Assembly: GCF_018304765.1 (NCBI RefSeq)
Contig: NZ_CP072642.1
Location: forward strand, 851,501 to 915,500
DNA length: 64,000 nucleotides
Reading direction: 5' to 3'
Origin: Chloracidobacterium sp. N
GTDB taxonomy: Bacteria > Acidobacteriota > Blastocatellia > Chloracidobacteriales > Chloracidobacteriaceae
How positions within the stretch are numbered: the first letter of the stretch is position 1; each line of letters starts with the position of its first letter. The notes beneath the pieces are model-generated. The model searched no databases. It worked only from the letters and a program-made list of their open reading frames with translations, and had not been told where the DNA came from. A program made the translations under genes and the position numbers. Shown here in pieces: positions 37,379 through 46,000 of the stretch.

Positions 37379-40300
37379 TCCGTCACTCTTCTGTGTTTGC
37401 GTTGGATTCTGTGTGTCTCATAACGGCAAACCGGCTTGAAATCACAAAACCGGCATTCTTCCGGTCCACGTGACGGGAGCACCTGAAAATGCCCTTTTTC
37501 GATTTTCTCTTTGTACTTCCACACATAACCCAGGATTGACTCATAGGTTTCCCTGAACTTTTCTTCTGAAAGGAAGAAGTGGTTCTGCTCCTTTGGCAAC
37601 AGTTCTTCACCATCGGATCGGTAGAGTCCATTACGGCAGCGCGGTGTTTTCGTGATGGAGTAGTATCCGCCTCCAATGACAGGTTGGAGCGATGGAAAAC
37701 ACTTCTCTATTGATGCCAGGTAAATTGCAATCTGCACATCACGTCCTTTCCTCATTTCATCAATGGAAGTTCCTTTTGAAAGCTTGTAGTCATAGACAAT
37801 GAAAAATTCCTGCTCTTTTTCTGCCTGAGGCAATTTTGCTTTCAGCACATCAATTCTGTCAATCTGGCCCCGGAGGAGAATTTTTTGCCCCTGTTTGTTC
37901 GTGAGTTCCAGAGGTTGCGAGACAGAGGATTCATCAGCTCCGGTTATCTTCATGCCGAAAGCCAGCTCTGTGATATGTCGTGTCGCTTTTTTGTCGTAGG
38001 ATAGTTCCTCGGCAATCAACTGTTCCAGAAAGGTGATCAGGATACGTTTTTCAATTGCCCATATTTTCATGTTGAGGGGCGGAATGTGTTGCTCATACTG
38101 TACAAATACTTTTTCAGCGATTTCTCTGAGACGGGTGAGTGCTGTTTCAGAGCCTGTGCTCTGGTGTGGCAGGGGCCCGGCCCGGTAAAAGTCGCGCAGA
38201 ATATCGTGGAGAATCCGCCCGCGTTCTGAAGCTTGCAGATCGAGGGCGGTGCTGACCCTGGGGTACAACTGGAGGACGCGGTGGGCAAAGAAGCGGAAGG
38301 GACAGGCGGCATACTCATTGAAGGCCGTGGCGCTGAAGACGTGCTGTTCCCCGAACCGTTCGTTGAGTTCGGCCTGCAAACCCTGATCTTCAATTTGACC
38401 GTCAAAAGGCGTCCAGAGATGACTGTACCGGTCCGCCTCCACCTTCTGGCGCTGCCGGAGATTGTCCGACAGCCATCGTTGCTGCCGGACATATTCCTGC
38501 ACGGCTTCCAGTTGTTCGGTCAGGGATAACACCGACCGGCCATTTCCTCCCATTTGGGCAGCCGAGGCCGATGCTGAGGCAGGTTGCGTGGTTGTCTGTC
38601 CACGGCGCCGTCGGGCCTCTGCGGCGGCGGTCTGGCGGAGCAGTTCGTGGCGCGTGGTGGCTTCGAGAAACGTGGCGCCGTCGTAGCCCTTGGCAACCAG
38701 AATGTGATGCGGCCCACCGGGGGCTGTGGCCGGCACGAGACGCTGGATTTCGGCCAGAAACGAGGACGGGACAAGTTCCTGGTCTTCCGCGCCGACGGTC
38801 GGATAGGAAAGATGGACGGCCGCCGTTGCCCGGCACACGACCTGGTAGAAATAGTGCTCTTCCTTGACCATGGTGGCCGGGGAGATGTCTTCCAGAACAA
38901 GACCGTCTTCCTTGAGGCGTTCGCGCTCGGCGGGCGGATACAACCAGTCGCCCGGCAGCCGGGGCGGGAAGCCACCCTCAACCATGCCGGGAACGAAGAT
39001 GATGGGGAAATGCAGGCCGCGAATGGTGGTGACCTCGAGAATGTGCACCGCGCCGAACGTTTCTGGCTCGACGCGCAGGGTCAGGTCATCGAGTGCCTGC
39101 AGGATGTCCGACAGAAAAACCGCCAGTGTCATCCGGGCCGGCTGGCTACCGTCAGCCGTGGATGGCTCCTGCAGCGTGGCGGCAAGGCTTCGGGTCGCCA
39201 GCCGTTCGGCATCGGCCACCGCGATGGCTGCACGGCGGACTGCCTGAAGCCCCCGCAGGTCAAGGGTGGCCTGGAGACGTTGCTGTGGTTGACCGATGGC
39301 TTTCTGGATGTTGGCTTCAAGCGCCTTTTCGTAGGAAAGCTGGCTCAGGGCCTGCTCAATGGCTGCGTTTAGCTCGCCAGCCGTGCCTTCGATGGGAATT
39401 TCCGCCAGGATTTGCCCCAACTCCCGCAGGCTGCGCCCGGCTTCCTGCAACTGCGCGGCCGTGATGGCATCCGGGCGAACCATTGGCCCGCCTGACTCCA
39501 CATCGCTGCCTTCGCCGGTTTCTTCTTCGTCTGCTGTGGGAGAACTGCTGTCCGCTTCCGTCGGCGGGAGCGCTTTTGCCAGGTGTTCGGCGCGCTTCAG
39601 CCAGTCGGCAAGGTGGAGTTGTTCCCCAACAAAAGCCACGACGTTTTCAATGTCGTCGGCCGACATCTGGTGTCCGGGGAGCGTGAAATAGTCACTTTTG
39701 AGAATGTCAACCAGCCGGCTGACCGGTATCCGGTCGGATGTGGTTTCGCCACGTGGACGGTCAGCCGCAGCGGCGACGAGCTTGAGCCAGGCGCGCACGG
39801 CCGGGATGTCGGTCACGGGCAGGCGTTCGTCAAGGGCATAGGCGATTCCTTCATCACTGAGCACCCGCCGCAGATGCGCGCCGTAGGTGTCCCGGTCCCG
39901 GAGTACGATGGCGATGTCGGCAGGCGACCGACGCTCTTCACGGACATAATGCTTGATGGTTTTGGCAATGTGGCGAAGTTCGCGTTCGATGTCCGGCGCT
40001 ACCGCCAGAAAGACCGGCGCTGTTGTGTCCGGTGGGGGTGTAAACGCCGGGTTGAACAGCCCCATGCGCAGGACATCAAGACCCGGAGCCGTCGGCAGGC
40101 GCGTCACCGGCCGGTTGCCAGCGCGTTCGTGAAAGATGACCTCCCGGCAACCATCACCCATCATTTCCCGAATCTTGGCGATGGTTTCGTGGACGGCAGC
40201 AAAAACGGCGGGATTGTCGGCGTCGTCGTCGAAGTTGAACGTCACGCGCGGTATCCGTTTGATAAGGCGGCGCAGGATTTCGCCCTGTACCGGCGTGAGG

Positions 40301-41133
40301 TCGAAGAACCCATCCACGATGAGCCACTCAACCCCATCCAGCAACGGGGTCTGGCAGGGAAGTCCATCGAGGCTGCCGTCGAGGGCGGCCATGGCGCGCA
40401 GGTAATCGGCATCACTCTCGGTAAACTTTTCTGTGGCGGCCGGGAACTGATCCGTATGGGATGGATGCGGGCTGTTTTCGGGTATGCCGCCGTTCAGCAC
40501 CGTGGCATAGCACCGCATGATCTGCGCCACATCCCGTTCATAGCCATAGATTTGTTCGGCTGACTGCGGAGAGGGAGGGGGCGGCAAGCTTTCCTGAAGC
40601 CGGGCAATCCGCTCTTCGACAATACTGGTAAACTCGGCAGCAGTTTTTCCGGCGCGGGTGATTTCACCGATGAGCCGCGTGACGGAAGCCACACAGCCGC
40701 GCGCGGTAGCCAGTTGGCCGAACGCCGGAAGCTGCCTGCGTTGGGTAAGCTGCCGCATCAGTTGGGCGATGAGCGGACGGCGCAGCGGATAATCCTCGCC
40801 GTTGATGTCACGGCGGTAAGCCACCTTCTGCCAGCCCGTTCCCTCGTGTTTGACACGCGCCGTCCGCAGCAGTCGCCGGAGGAGACCGTTGAACAGGTAC
40901 ACCGGCAGTCCATCGAAGATAACCTTCACCGTTTGTCCGGCGAGGATTTCCAGGGAAATGGCACTCAGCAGGGGGCGTGAAGCCACGAGGTAAATCACGC
41001 TGTGACCACCGGCTGGTACGTCTGACCGCGATTCCTGCTGAAGGTACGCCGTGACCTTTTTCAGCAACTCCTGACGTTGGCTGCCCAGAAGCGGACCGCG
41101 CCAGATAGTATGCTCAACCGTCGTCGTGCTCAT
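37360..41133 (-). CDS. AddB-like PD-(D/E)XK nuclease / inactive helicase fusion
   Basis: The protein has 1,257 residues. The N-terminal half resembles the UvrD-type helicase fold of AddB (RGLHFPIIFVPGMVEGGFPPRLPGDWLYPPAERERLKEDGL is characteristic; GRGILHDILRDFY leads into the nuclease). The C-terminal PD-(D/E)XK domain has RGQIDRIDV, IVYDYKLSKG and RDVQIAIYLAS. The Fe-S cluster Cys set of AddB-type nucleases is present: one Cys in NEYAACPFRFFAHR and three in ECRFCDFKPVCRYE. AddB pairs with AddA to resect DNA ends for recombination; no addA is next to it. The 3' quarter of the gene (37.36 to about 38.16 kb) is visibly AT-richer than the remainder. Confidence 0.87.
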   Translation of the reverse strand: MSTTTVEHTIWRGPLLGSQRQELLKKVTAYLQQESRSDVPAGGHSVIYLVASRPLLSAISLEILAGQTVKVIFDGLPVYLFNGLLRRLLRTARVKHEGTGWQKVAYRRDINGEDYPLRRPLIAQLMRQLTQRRQLPAFGQLATARGCVASVTRLIGEITRAGKTAAEFTSIVEERIARLQESLPPPPSPQSAEQIYGYERDVAQIMRCYATVLNGGIPENSPHPSHTDQFPAATEKFTESDADYLRAMAALDGSLDGLPCQTPLLDGVEWLIVDGFFDLTPVQGEILRRLIKRIPRVTFNFDDDADNPAVFAAVHETIAKIREMMGDGCREVIFHERAGNRPVTRLPTAPGLDVLRMGLFNPAFTPPPDTTAPVFLAVAPDIERELRHIAKTIKHYVREERRSPADIAIVLRDRDTYGAHLRRVLSDEGIAYALDERLPVTDIPAVRAWLKLVAAAADRPRGETTSDRIPVSRLVDILKSDYFTLPGHQMSADDIENVVAFVGEQLHLADWLKRAEHLAKALPPTEADSSSPTADEEETGEGSDVESGGPMVRPDAITAAQLQEAGRSLRELGQILAEIPIEGTAGELNAAIEQALSQLSYEKALEANIQKAIGQPQQRLQATLDLRGLQAVRRAAIAVADAERLATRSLAATLQEPSTADGSQPARMTLAVFLSDILQALDDLTLRVEPETFGAVHILEVTTIRGLHFPIIFVPGMVEGGFPPRLPGDWLYPPAERERLKEDGLVLEDISPATMVKEEHYFYQVVCRATAAVHLSYPTVGAEDQELVPSSFLAEIQRLVPATAPGGPHHILVAKGYDGATFLEATTRHELLRQTAAAEARRRRGQTTTQPASASASAAQMGGNGRSVLSLTEQLEAVQEYVRQQRWLSDNLRQRQKVEADRYSHLWTPFDGQIEDQGLQAELNERFGEQHVFSATAFNEYAACPFRFFAHRVLQLYPRVSTALDLQASERGRILHDILRDFYRAGPLPHQSTGSETALTRLREIAEKVFVQYEQHIPPLNMKIWAIEKRILITFLEQLIAEELSYDKKATRHITELAFGMKITGADESSVSQPLELTNKQGQKILLRGQIDRIDVLKAKLPQAEKEQEFFIVYDYKLSKGTSIDEMRKGRDVQIAIYLASIEKCFPSLQPVIGGGYYSITKTPRCRNGLYRSDGEELLPKEQNHFFLSEEKFRETYESILGYVWKYKEKIEKGHFQVLPSRGPEECRFCDFKPVCRYETHRIQRKHRRVTEQCKTV

Positions 41134-41200
41134 GGTGATCCTCCCTGCGCCCGGCGTGGCCGTAAGCTGTGGCTGTAAGCTGGCGGCCGGGAAAGATAGC

Positions 41201-41224
41201 TGTCAACTCACGTGTCAACTCACG
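41201..41224. repeat. 12-bp exact tandem duplication over the MFS stop codon
   Basis: TGTCAACTCACG occurs twice head to tail. On the minus strand the in-frame TGA of the MFS gene is in one copy and, because 12 is a multiple of 3, the next copy gives a second in-frame TGA. A related direct repeat of GTAAGCTG lies at 41162-41182. Confidence 0.9.
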
Positions 41225-42455
41225 ACCGGGCGGAGGCCGTCGTCTTGACCGCCACAAAGGCCAGGAATACGGCGGCGGCCAGCGCCGCGACGGATGCTCC
41301 AGTGACGAAGGGGGACGCCACAGAGACGTGTTTCATGGCGTAGCCACACCAGGCCGGCGCCAGAATGCGCCCCAGACTGGCCACGGAAGCGGCCACCCCA
41401 AGCACTTCCCCCCGTTCGTCCTCGGCGGCGCGGTTGGTGAGCAGGGCCAGCAGGGTCGGATTGGCCAGTGCCGTCCCAATGCCCATACCGCCGCACAGCC
41501 AGACGAGTCCCGTGACGGTATCGGCAAAGGGTGCAACGGCCAGGGTTGCCGTCAGCAGTCCGATGCCAATCGCAAAGATGGTGCGCTCTCCAAAACGGTG
41601 AACCAGCGGACGGATACAGCCACCCTGCACTACCGTCATGGTGAGACCGAGAAAGGCAAACAGGTAGCTGTTGTCGCGTTCCCCAAGACCGAAACGGAGA
41701 TTGGTGTAGAGCGGAAGCATCATCTGGTAGCAGGATGCCGCCACGATGAACAGAAAGTTGATGATGAGCAGGGGGCCAAGCTGTGGGTGCCGGAACCAGC
41801 TCCCCAGCGAGGTGATATGCCCTTCCTGGTGCTGGAGGGTGGCTTCGGCGCGCTGTTCGGGGGACAGACTTTCCGGCAGCAGCCACCACATCACCAGCGC
41901 ATTGCTGAGCGCCAGGCCGGCAGCGACATAAAACGGCGTGGCCGCATCGGTGTAGTGGGCAATGACGCCGCCCAGCGCCGGGCCAATCGTGTAGCCCAAC
42001 CCAATGGCCGCGCCGATGAGGCCCAGGCTCTGGGCGCGCCGCTCCGGTGAACTGACATCGCTGGCGTAACTCATCGCCAGCGCCGTGTTGCCGCCTGTCA
42101 CCCCATCCAGGGCCCGCGCCAGAAACAGGATGCCCAGCGCAAAAGTGCCATCCGTCAGCAGCGAAGCCGCACCGGTGGCAGCGGCCGCCACGGCCGAGCC
42201 ACCCATACAGGCCAGCAGCAGCGGCTTGCGCCCCTTCCGGTCTGAAAGCCGCCCGATGGCCGGCGCAAAGAGCAACTGGGCAATGGAGTACGAGGCCAGC
42301 AGCCACCCGACGACCACTGCCGAGCCGCCAAAAGTGCGGGCATAGGTGGGAAGAATGGGGATGACCATCCCCCAGCCAATCTGGTCAACCAGTGTAACGA
42401 TAAAAATCAGCAGCGACGCCCGCCGCGCCTGGTCTGGACCCGACATCATAAGCAT
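41220..42455 (-). CDS. Major facilitator superfamily transporter (TetA-like drug/H+ antiporter)
   Basis: The protein has 411 residues and about 12 membrane segments. The 14-member/12-TM drug-antiporter motif A appears as GRLSDRKGRKPLLLA between TM2 and TM3. The motif C region is LGLIGAAIGLGYTIGPALGGVIA, and a TetA-like start is LVDQIGWGMVIPILPTYAR. Substrate is not evident; drug or metabolite efflux is the usual role. It begins 6 bases after queD on the same strand, with several close ATG codons (42455, 42449, 42446). Confidence 0.9.
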   Translation of the reverse strand: MLMMSGPDQARRASLLIFIVTLVDQIGWGMVIPILPTYARTFGGSAVVVGWLLASYSIAQLLFAPAIGRLSDRKGRKPLLLACMGGSAVAAAATGAASLLTDGTFALGILFLARALDGVTGGNTALAMSYASDVSSPERRAQSLGLIGAAIGLGYTIGPALGGVIAHYTDAATPFYVAAGLALSNALVMWWLLPESLSPEQRAEATLQHQEGHITSLGSWFRHPQLGPLLIINFLFIVAASCYQMMLPLYTNLRFGLGERDNSYLFAFLGLTMTVVQGGCIRPLVHRFGERTIFAIGIGLLTATLAVAPFADTVTGLVWLCGGMGIGTALANPTLLALLTNRAAEDERGEVLGVAASVASLGRILAPAWCGYAMKHVSVASPFVTGASVAALAAAVFLAFVAVKTTASARS

Positions 42456-42461
42456 CCACTC

Positions 42462-42839
42462 TTATGCATCGTCCGATGCCTCACCGTAGTAGTGGCAGGC
42501 CGAAGTGCAGGTTTCGGCAATGCTCACCCGATACAGACAAGGTAAGGCCGGCGCGAGCCGTTCCCAAATCCAGCGGGCGAGGATTTCACTGGTGGGATTT
42601 TCGAGTCCGGGAATGTCGTTGAGGTAGTAATGGTCGAGTTGCAGGCGGATTGGCTCAAAGGCCTGCCGGATGGCGTCGAAGTCCATCAGCCAGCCGAGTT
42701 CGGGATTGACTTCGCCGCGCACGACAATCTCCACGCGATAGCTGTGGCCGTGCAACCGCCGGCACTTGTGCTGGGGCGGGACATGGGGCAGGTGATGGGC
42801 TGCCTCAAACGTAAAGGTTTTCGCCAACTCGACATGCAT
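42462..42839 (-). CDS. queD: 6-carboxytetrahydropterin synthase QueD (PTPS family)
   Basis: The protein has 125 residues. Zinc-binding His residues are in FEAAHHLP and LHGHSYRV, with the Cys nucleophile region CRRLHGHS and the end CTSACHYYGE. It acts in queuosine/7-deazapurine synthesis, turning dihydroneopterin triphosphate into 6-carboxytetrahydropterin. PTPS-III or a true 6-pyruvoyl-tetrahydropterin synthase is also possible, and a pterin supply for the phenylalanine hydroxylase at 7929-8786 is conceivable (inference only). A promoter lies 34 bases upstream. Confidence 0.9.
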   Translation of the reverse strand: MHVELAKTFTFEAAHHLPHVPPQHKCRRLHGHSYRVEIVVRGEVNPELGWLMDFDAIRQAFEPIRLQLDHYYLNDIPGLENPTSEILARWIWERLAPALPCLYRVSIAETCTSACHYYGEASDDA

Positions 42840-42872
42840 AGTCCGCTGTACACAACTGGAAAGCTGAAGGTG

Positions 42873-42900
42873 ATCTTACGCACAATGTCTGTGGCGTCAA
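42873..42900 (-). promoter_or_regulatory. Promoter of queD
   Basis: On the minus strand TTGACG (42900-42895) and TAAGAT (42878-42873) are spaced 16 bp, 34 bases before the queD ATG. Confidence 0.55.
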
Positions 42901-43064
42901 CGTACGGCCGAATGTCGGCAACAGCTTGACGTGGCCCGACTGCGGCCCATACCGTTTAGGGCGCGCACACTCAACGAAACCCTCGACTCGTCATCTTTCA
43001 CCGTGATGAGCTGCATCTGAAGCCACTCCAGGATGTAGGTGATCACGTCTTTGGCCTGCACCAT
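42897..43064 (-). CDS. Possible small protein antisense to the kinase leader (doubtful)
   Basis: A 55-residue frame begins at ATG 43064, which shares its CATG with the divergent kinase start at 43063. Its first part, QAKDVITYILEWLQMQLI, has protein-like composition and mostly G/C-ending codons. No ribosome-binding site is visible, it overlaps the queD promoter, and I recognise no homolog. It could equally be chance. Confidence 0.25.
   Translation of the reverse strand: MVQAKDVITYILEWLQMQLITVKDDESRVSLSVRALNGMGRSRATSSCCRHSAVR
42926..42953 (+). promoter_or_regulatory. Candidate promoter of the kinase-GGDEF gene
   Basis: TTGACG (42926-42931) and CATACC (42948-42953) are spaced 16 bp. The -10 is weak. 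Its -35 is 25 bases from that of the divergent queD promoter. It would leave a leader of about 100 bases before ATG 43063. Confidence 0.35.
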
Positions 43065-46000
43065 GACCGAACGCGAGTCGCCACCGATGGAAGTGACTGA
43101 CGACCAGCCGGACCCGCTGCTGGGGATGACGGTGGATGGCAAGTACCGCATCGAACGGGTGCTCGGCGTGGGCGGGATGGCCACGGTGTATGCGGCCGTG
43201 CGGCTGCAAATTGGCGACACGGCTGCCATCAAGGTGCTTTCACCGGAGTCGAAATCCGTCCCGCTGGCGGTCGCCCGTTTCCAGCGCGAGGTGCGCGCCG
43301 CGGCCCGGATCAAACATCCCAACGTCGTGTCCATCTATGACTTCGGGACGCTGCCGGATGGGCGCGCCTACATGGTCATGGAGTACATCACCGGGGAGTC
43401 CCTGCGGGAAGAACTCAAGCGGGTGGGGCGTCTCGTCCCCGAACGCGCCGTGGCCATCATGACCAGCGTGTGCGCCGCCATTCACGCCGCCCACCAGGAA
43501 GGGATTCTGCACCGCGATCTCAAGCCGGAAAACATCATGCTGGCGCGCATGCGGGATGGGGGCGAAGTCGTCAAGGTCGTGGATTTCGGCGTCGCCGAGC
43601 TGCATGAGCAGGCGGCCACGTCAGCCATGACAAAGCTGACCGAATACGGGCTGATGGTGGGGACACCCCACTACATGTCGCCGGAGCAATGCCGGAGCGA
43701 GCCGCTCGATGCCCGGTCAGATGTGTACAGCCTAGGCATCATTCTCTACGAACTGCTGACCGGGAGCGTGCCGTTCAATGCCCGGACGGTTTCAGCCGTC
43801 ATCATCCAGCAGGCGACGGAAGCACCGCGCCGTCCGCGCGATTTGAACCCGGAGCTGAGTTGGGCGCTGGAGCATGTCGTGCTGCGGGCGCTGGAGAAAG
43901 ACCCGGCGCGTCGGCCGCAGACGGCAGCCGAACTGGCCCAGGACCTGCAGTTGTCGCTGACCAATGTGAGGGCCACGGGGTCGTTCGGTTTTTCCGCCCC
44001 ACCGGCCCGTGATACGACCGGTTCACTGCCGCCGGTGACGTTCGGGAGCACTTCCGAGCACCTCACGCCGCGCTCCCTGGTGGTACGCCGGTCGGGAACA
44101 CTCCGCTACGACAGCCTGACCGGGATTCGGAACCTGACCTTTCTCAAGCAGGAGGTGGAAAGTCTCGTTGCCGCCCGCCGGACGGCTTCGCTGCTGCTGG
44201 TGGGGGTGGATGGCATGAAGGCCGTCAACGACCGCTTCGGCTACACCGTGGGGGACAGCCTGTTGCGGGAACTGGCCCACTGGCTGCGTGAGCACGTGGG
44301 TGAACTGGGCATTGTGGCGCGGCTGGGCGGGGATGAGTTTGCCATCCTTCTGCCTGGCAACACGGCGGCCGACACCATCGTGTTTGCCGACCGGATGAAG
44401 CAACGTCTGGCTGAGCAACGGTTCCTGCGGGCTGAAGTGACCGGGGGACTGCCGGTGCAGGTGACGATTGCTGTGGTGGTGTCGCCGGATGATGCGGTCA
44501 CCGGCGTCGGCCTGCTCGATGTGGGCGGGCAGGCACTGGCAGCGGCGAAGCGGCAGGTGCCGGGGGGCATTTACCGGCAGGGGCTGGATGAATCCACCCT
44601 GCGCGCCCACCCGAACTTCAACGCCTTTGTCGGTCGGGAACGGGAACTGCACCGGCTGCGGGAAATGTTTGACCGGACGGTGGCCGGGCGCGGACAGCCG
44701 GTTCTGGTGCTCGGCCCAACGGGAATCGGCAAAACCCGTCTGCTCCAGGAATTTCGCCGCCAACTCGCCGGTCAGGAAGTCACCTTTCTGACCATGCCCT
44801 TCTACGAGGCTGGTCAGGGGACGCCGTACAAGTCCTTCTACGACAGCCTGCGGGGAAGCTTGCAGTTGCTGCTTGAAGCCAATGAGCCGCCGGTCGTCCA
44901 GCAGATTCTCGGTCCGCTGGCCGAGCGGGTGTCGCTGGAGTTTGCCACCGAGGACGGGTTTCTGCACTTCTGCGATTCCGTACAGTCGGAAAACCAGCAC
45001 GAGCGCTATCTGGCCTTTGACTATATGGTGGCGCTGTACGCGGCGCTGGCGCACCAGCAGGTCACGGTGCTGTTTGTGGATGACGCGCATTTTGCTGATG
45101 AGCTGAGCCTGGATTTGCTGGCGTATCTGGCGCGCTCAACCGTCGGGCAACGACTGATGCTGGTGCTCACGGCGCGGACGGAAGTGCTGACCGAGCAGCA
45201 TCCCCTGCGCAACTGGATGCGGGCTGTCAATCAGTCGGTTGGGTATCAGTCCCTGACGCTCGAACCGTTGTCTCTGGAGGAGTCCACGGCGCTGCTCCAC
45301 ACGACGTTTCCCAGTCTGAAGGTTGCCGGCAGCACTGTGGCCCGTCTGCATGCGGAGACCCGTGGCAATCCGTTCTTTCTGGCCGAGATCCTGCGCCACC
45401 TCGTGCAGACCCAGCATATTGTGCGTCAGGAAGACAGTTGGGTGTTTCCGCCGCTGACGGATGTCTCCCTGCCGCCATCGGTCGTAGAGGTCGTTGAGGC
45501 TTCCTTTTCGCGTCTTTCTCCGACGGCTCTGGAGTTGTTGTCCCAGGCCGCGGTCATGGGCATGGACTTTACCTTTGACCTGCTCGTGGAAGTGACCGAG
45601 CGCCCGGAACGGGAAGTTCTGGCGGCGGTCGAGGAGGGCCTGGCGCAGGGCATCATCACCGAGTTGACCGAAGCCGAGGAAGACAGTTACCGCTTTCGCC
45701 ACGGAACGGTGCAGAAGGTGCTTTACAACCGGCTCAACCGGCGGCGGCGGCGCACAACGCATGCCGCGGTGGGATATGCGCTTGAAAAGGCGACGACCGT
45801 GACCGGGCGCAGCAGCCGCCTGGCGGGTGAACTGGCCTTTCACTTCTACCACGCTGCGGAGTATCTCCCCACCCTGCGCTATGCCGCCCTGGCCGGAACT
45901 CATGCCTGGCGGAGCTGGGCCATTGATGAGGCCCTCAAGTTTTATGGTTGGGCCGAAGAAGCCGAGCGCCGCTTGAACATCCTGGTGGATGTCATCTTTG

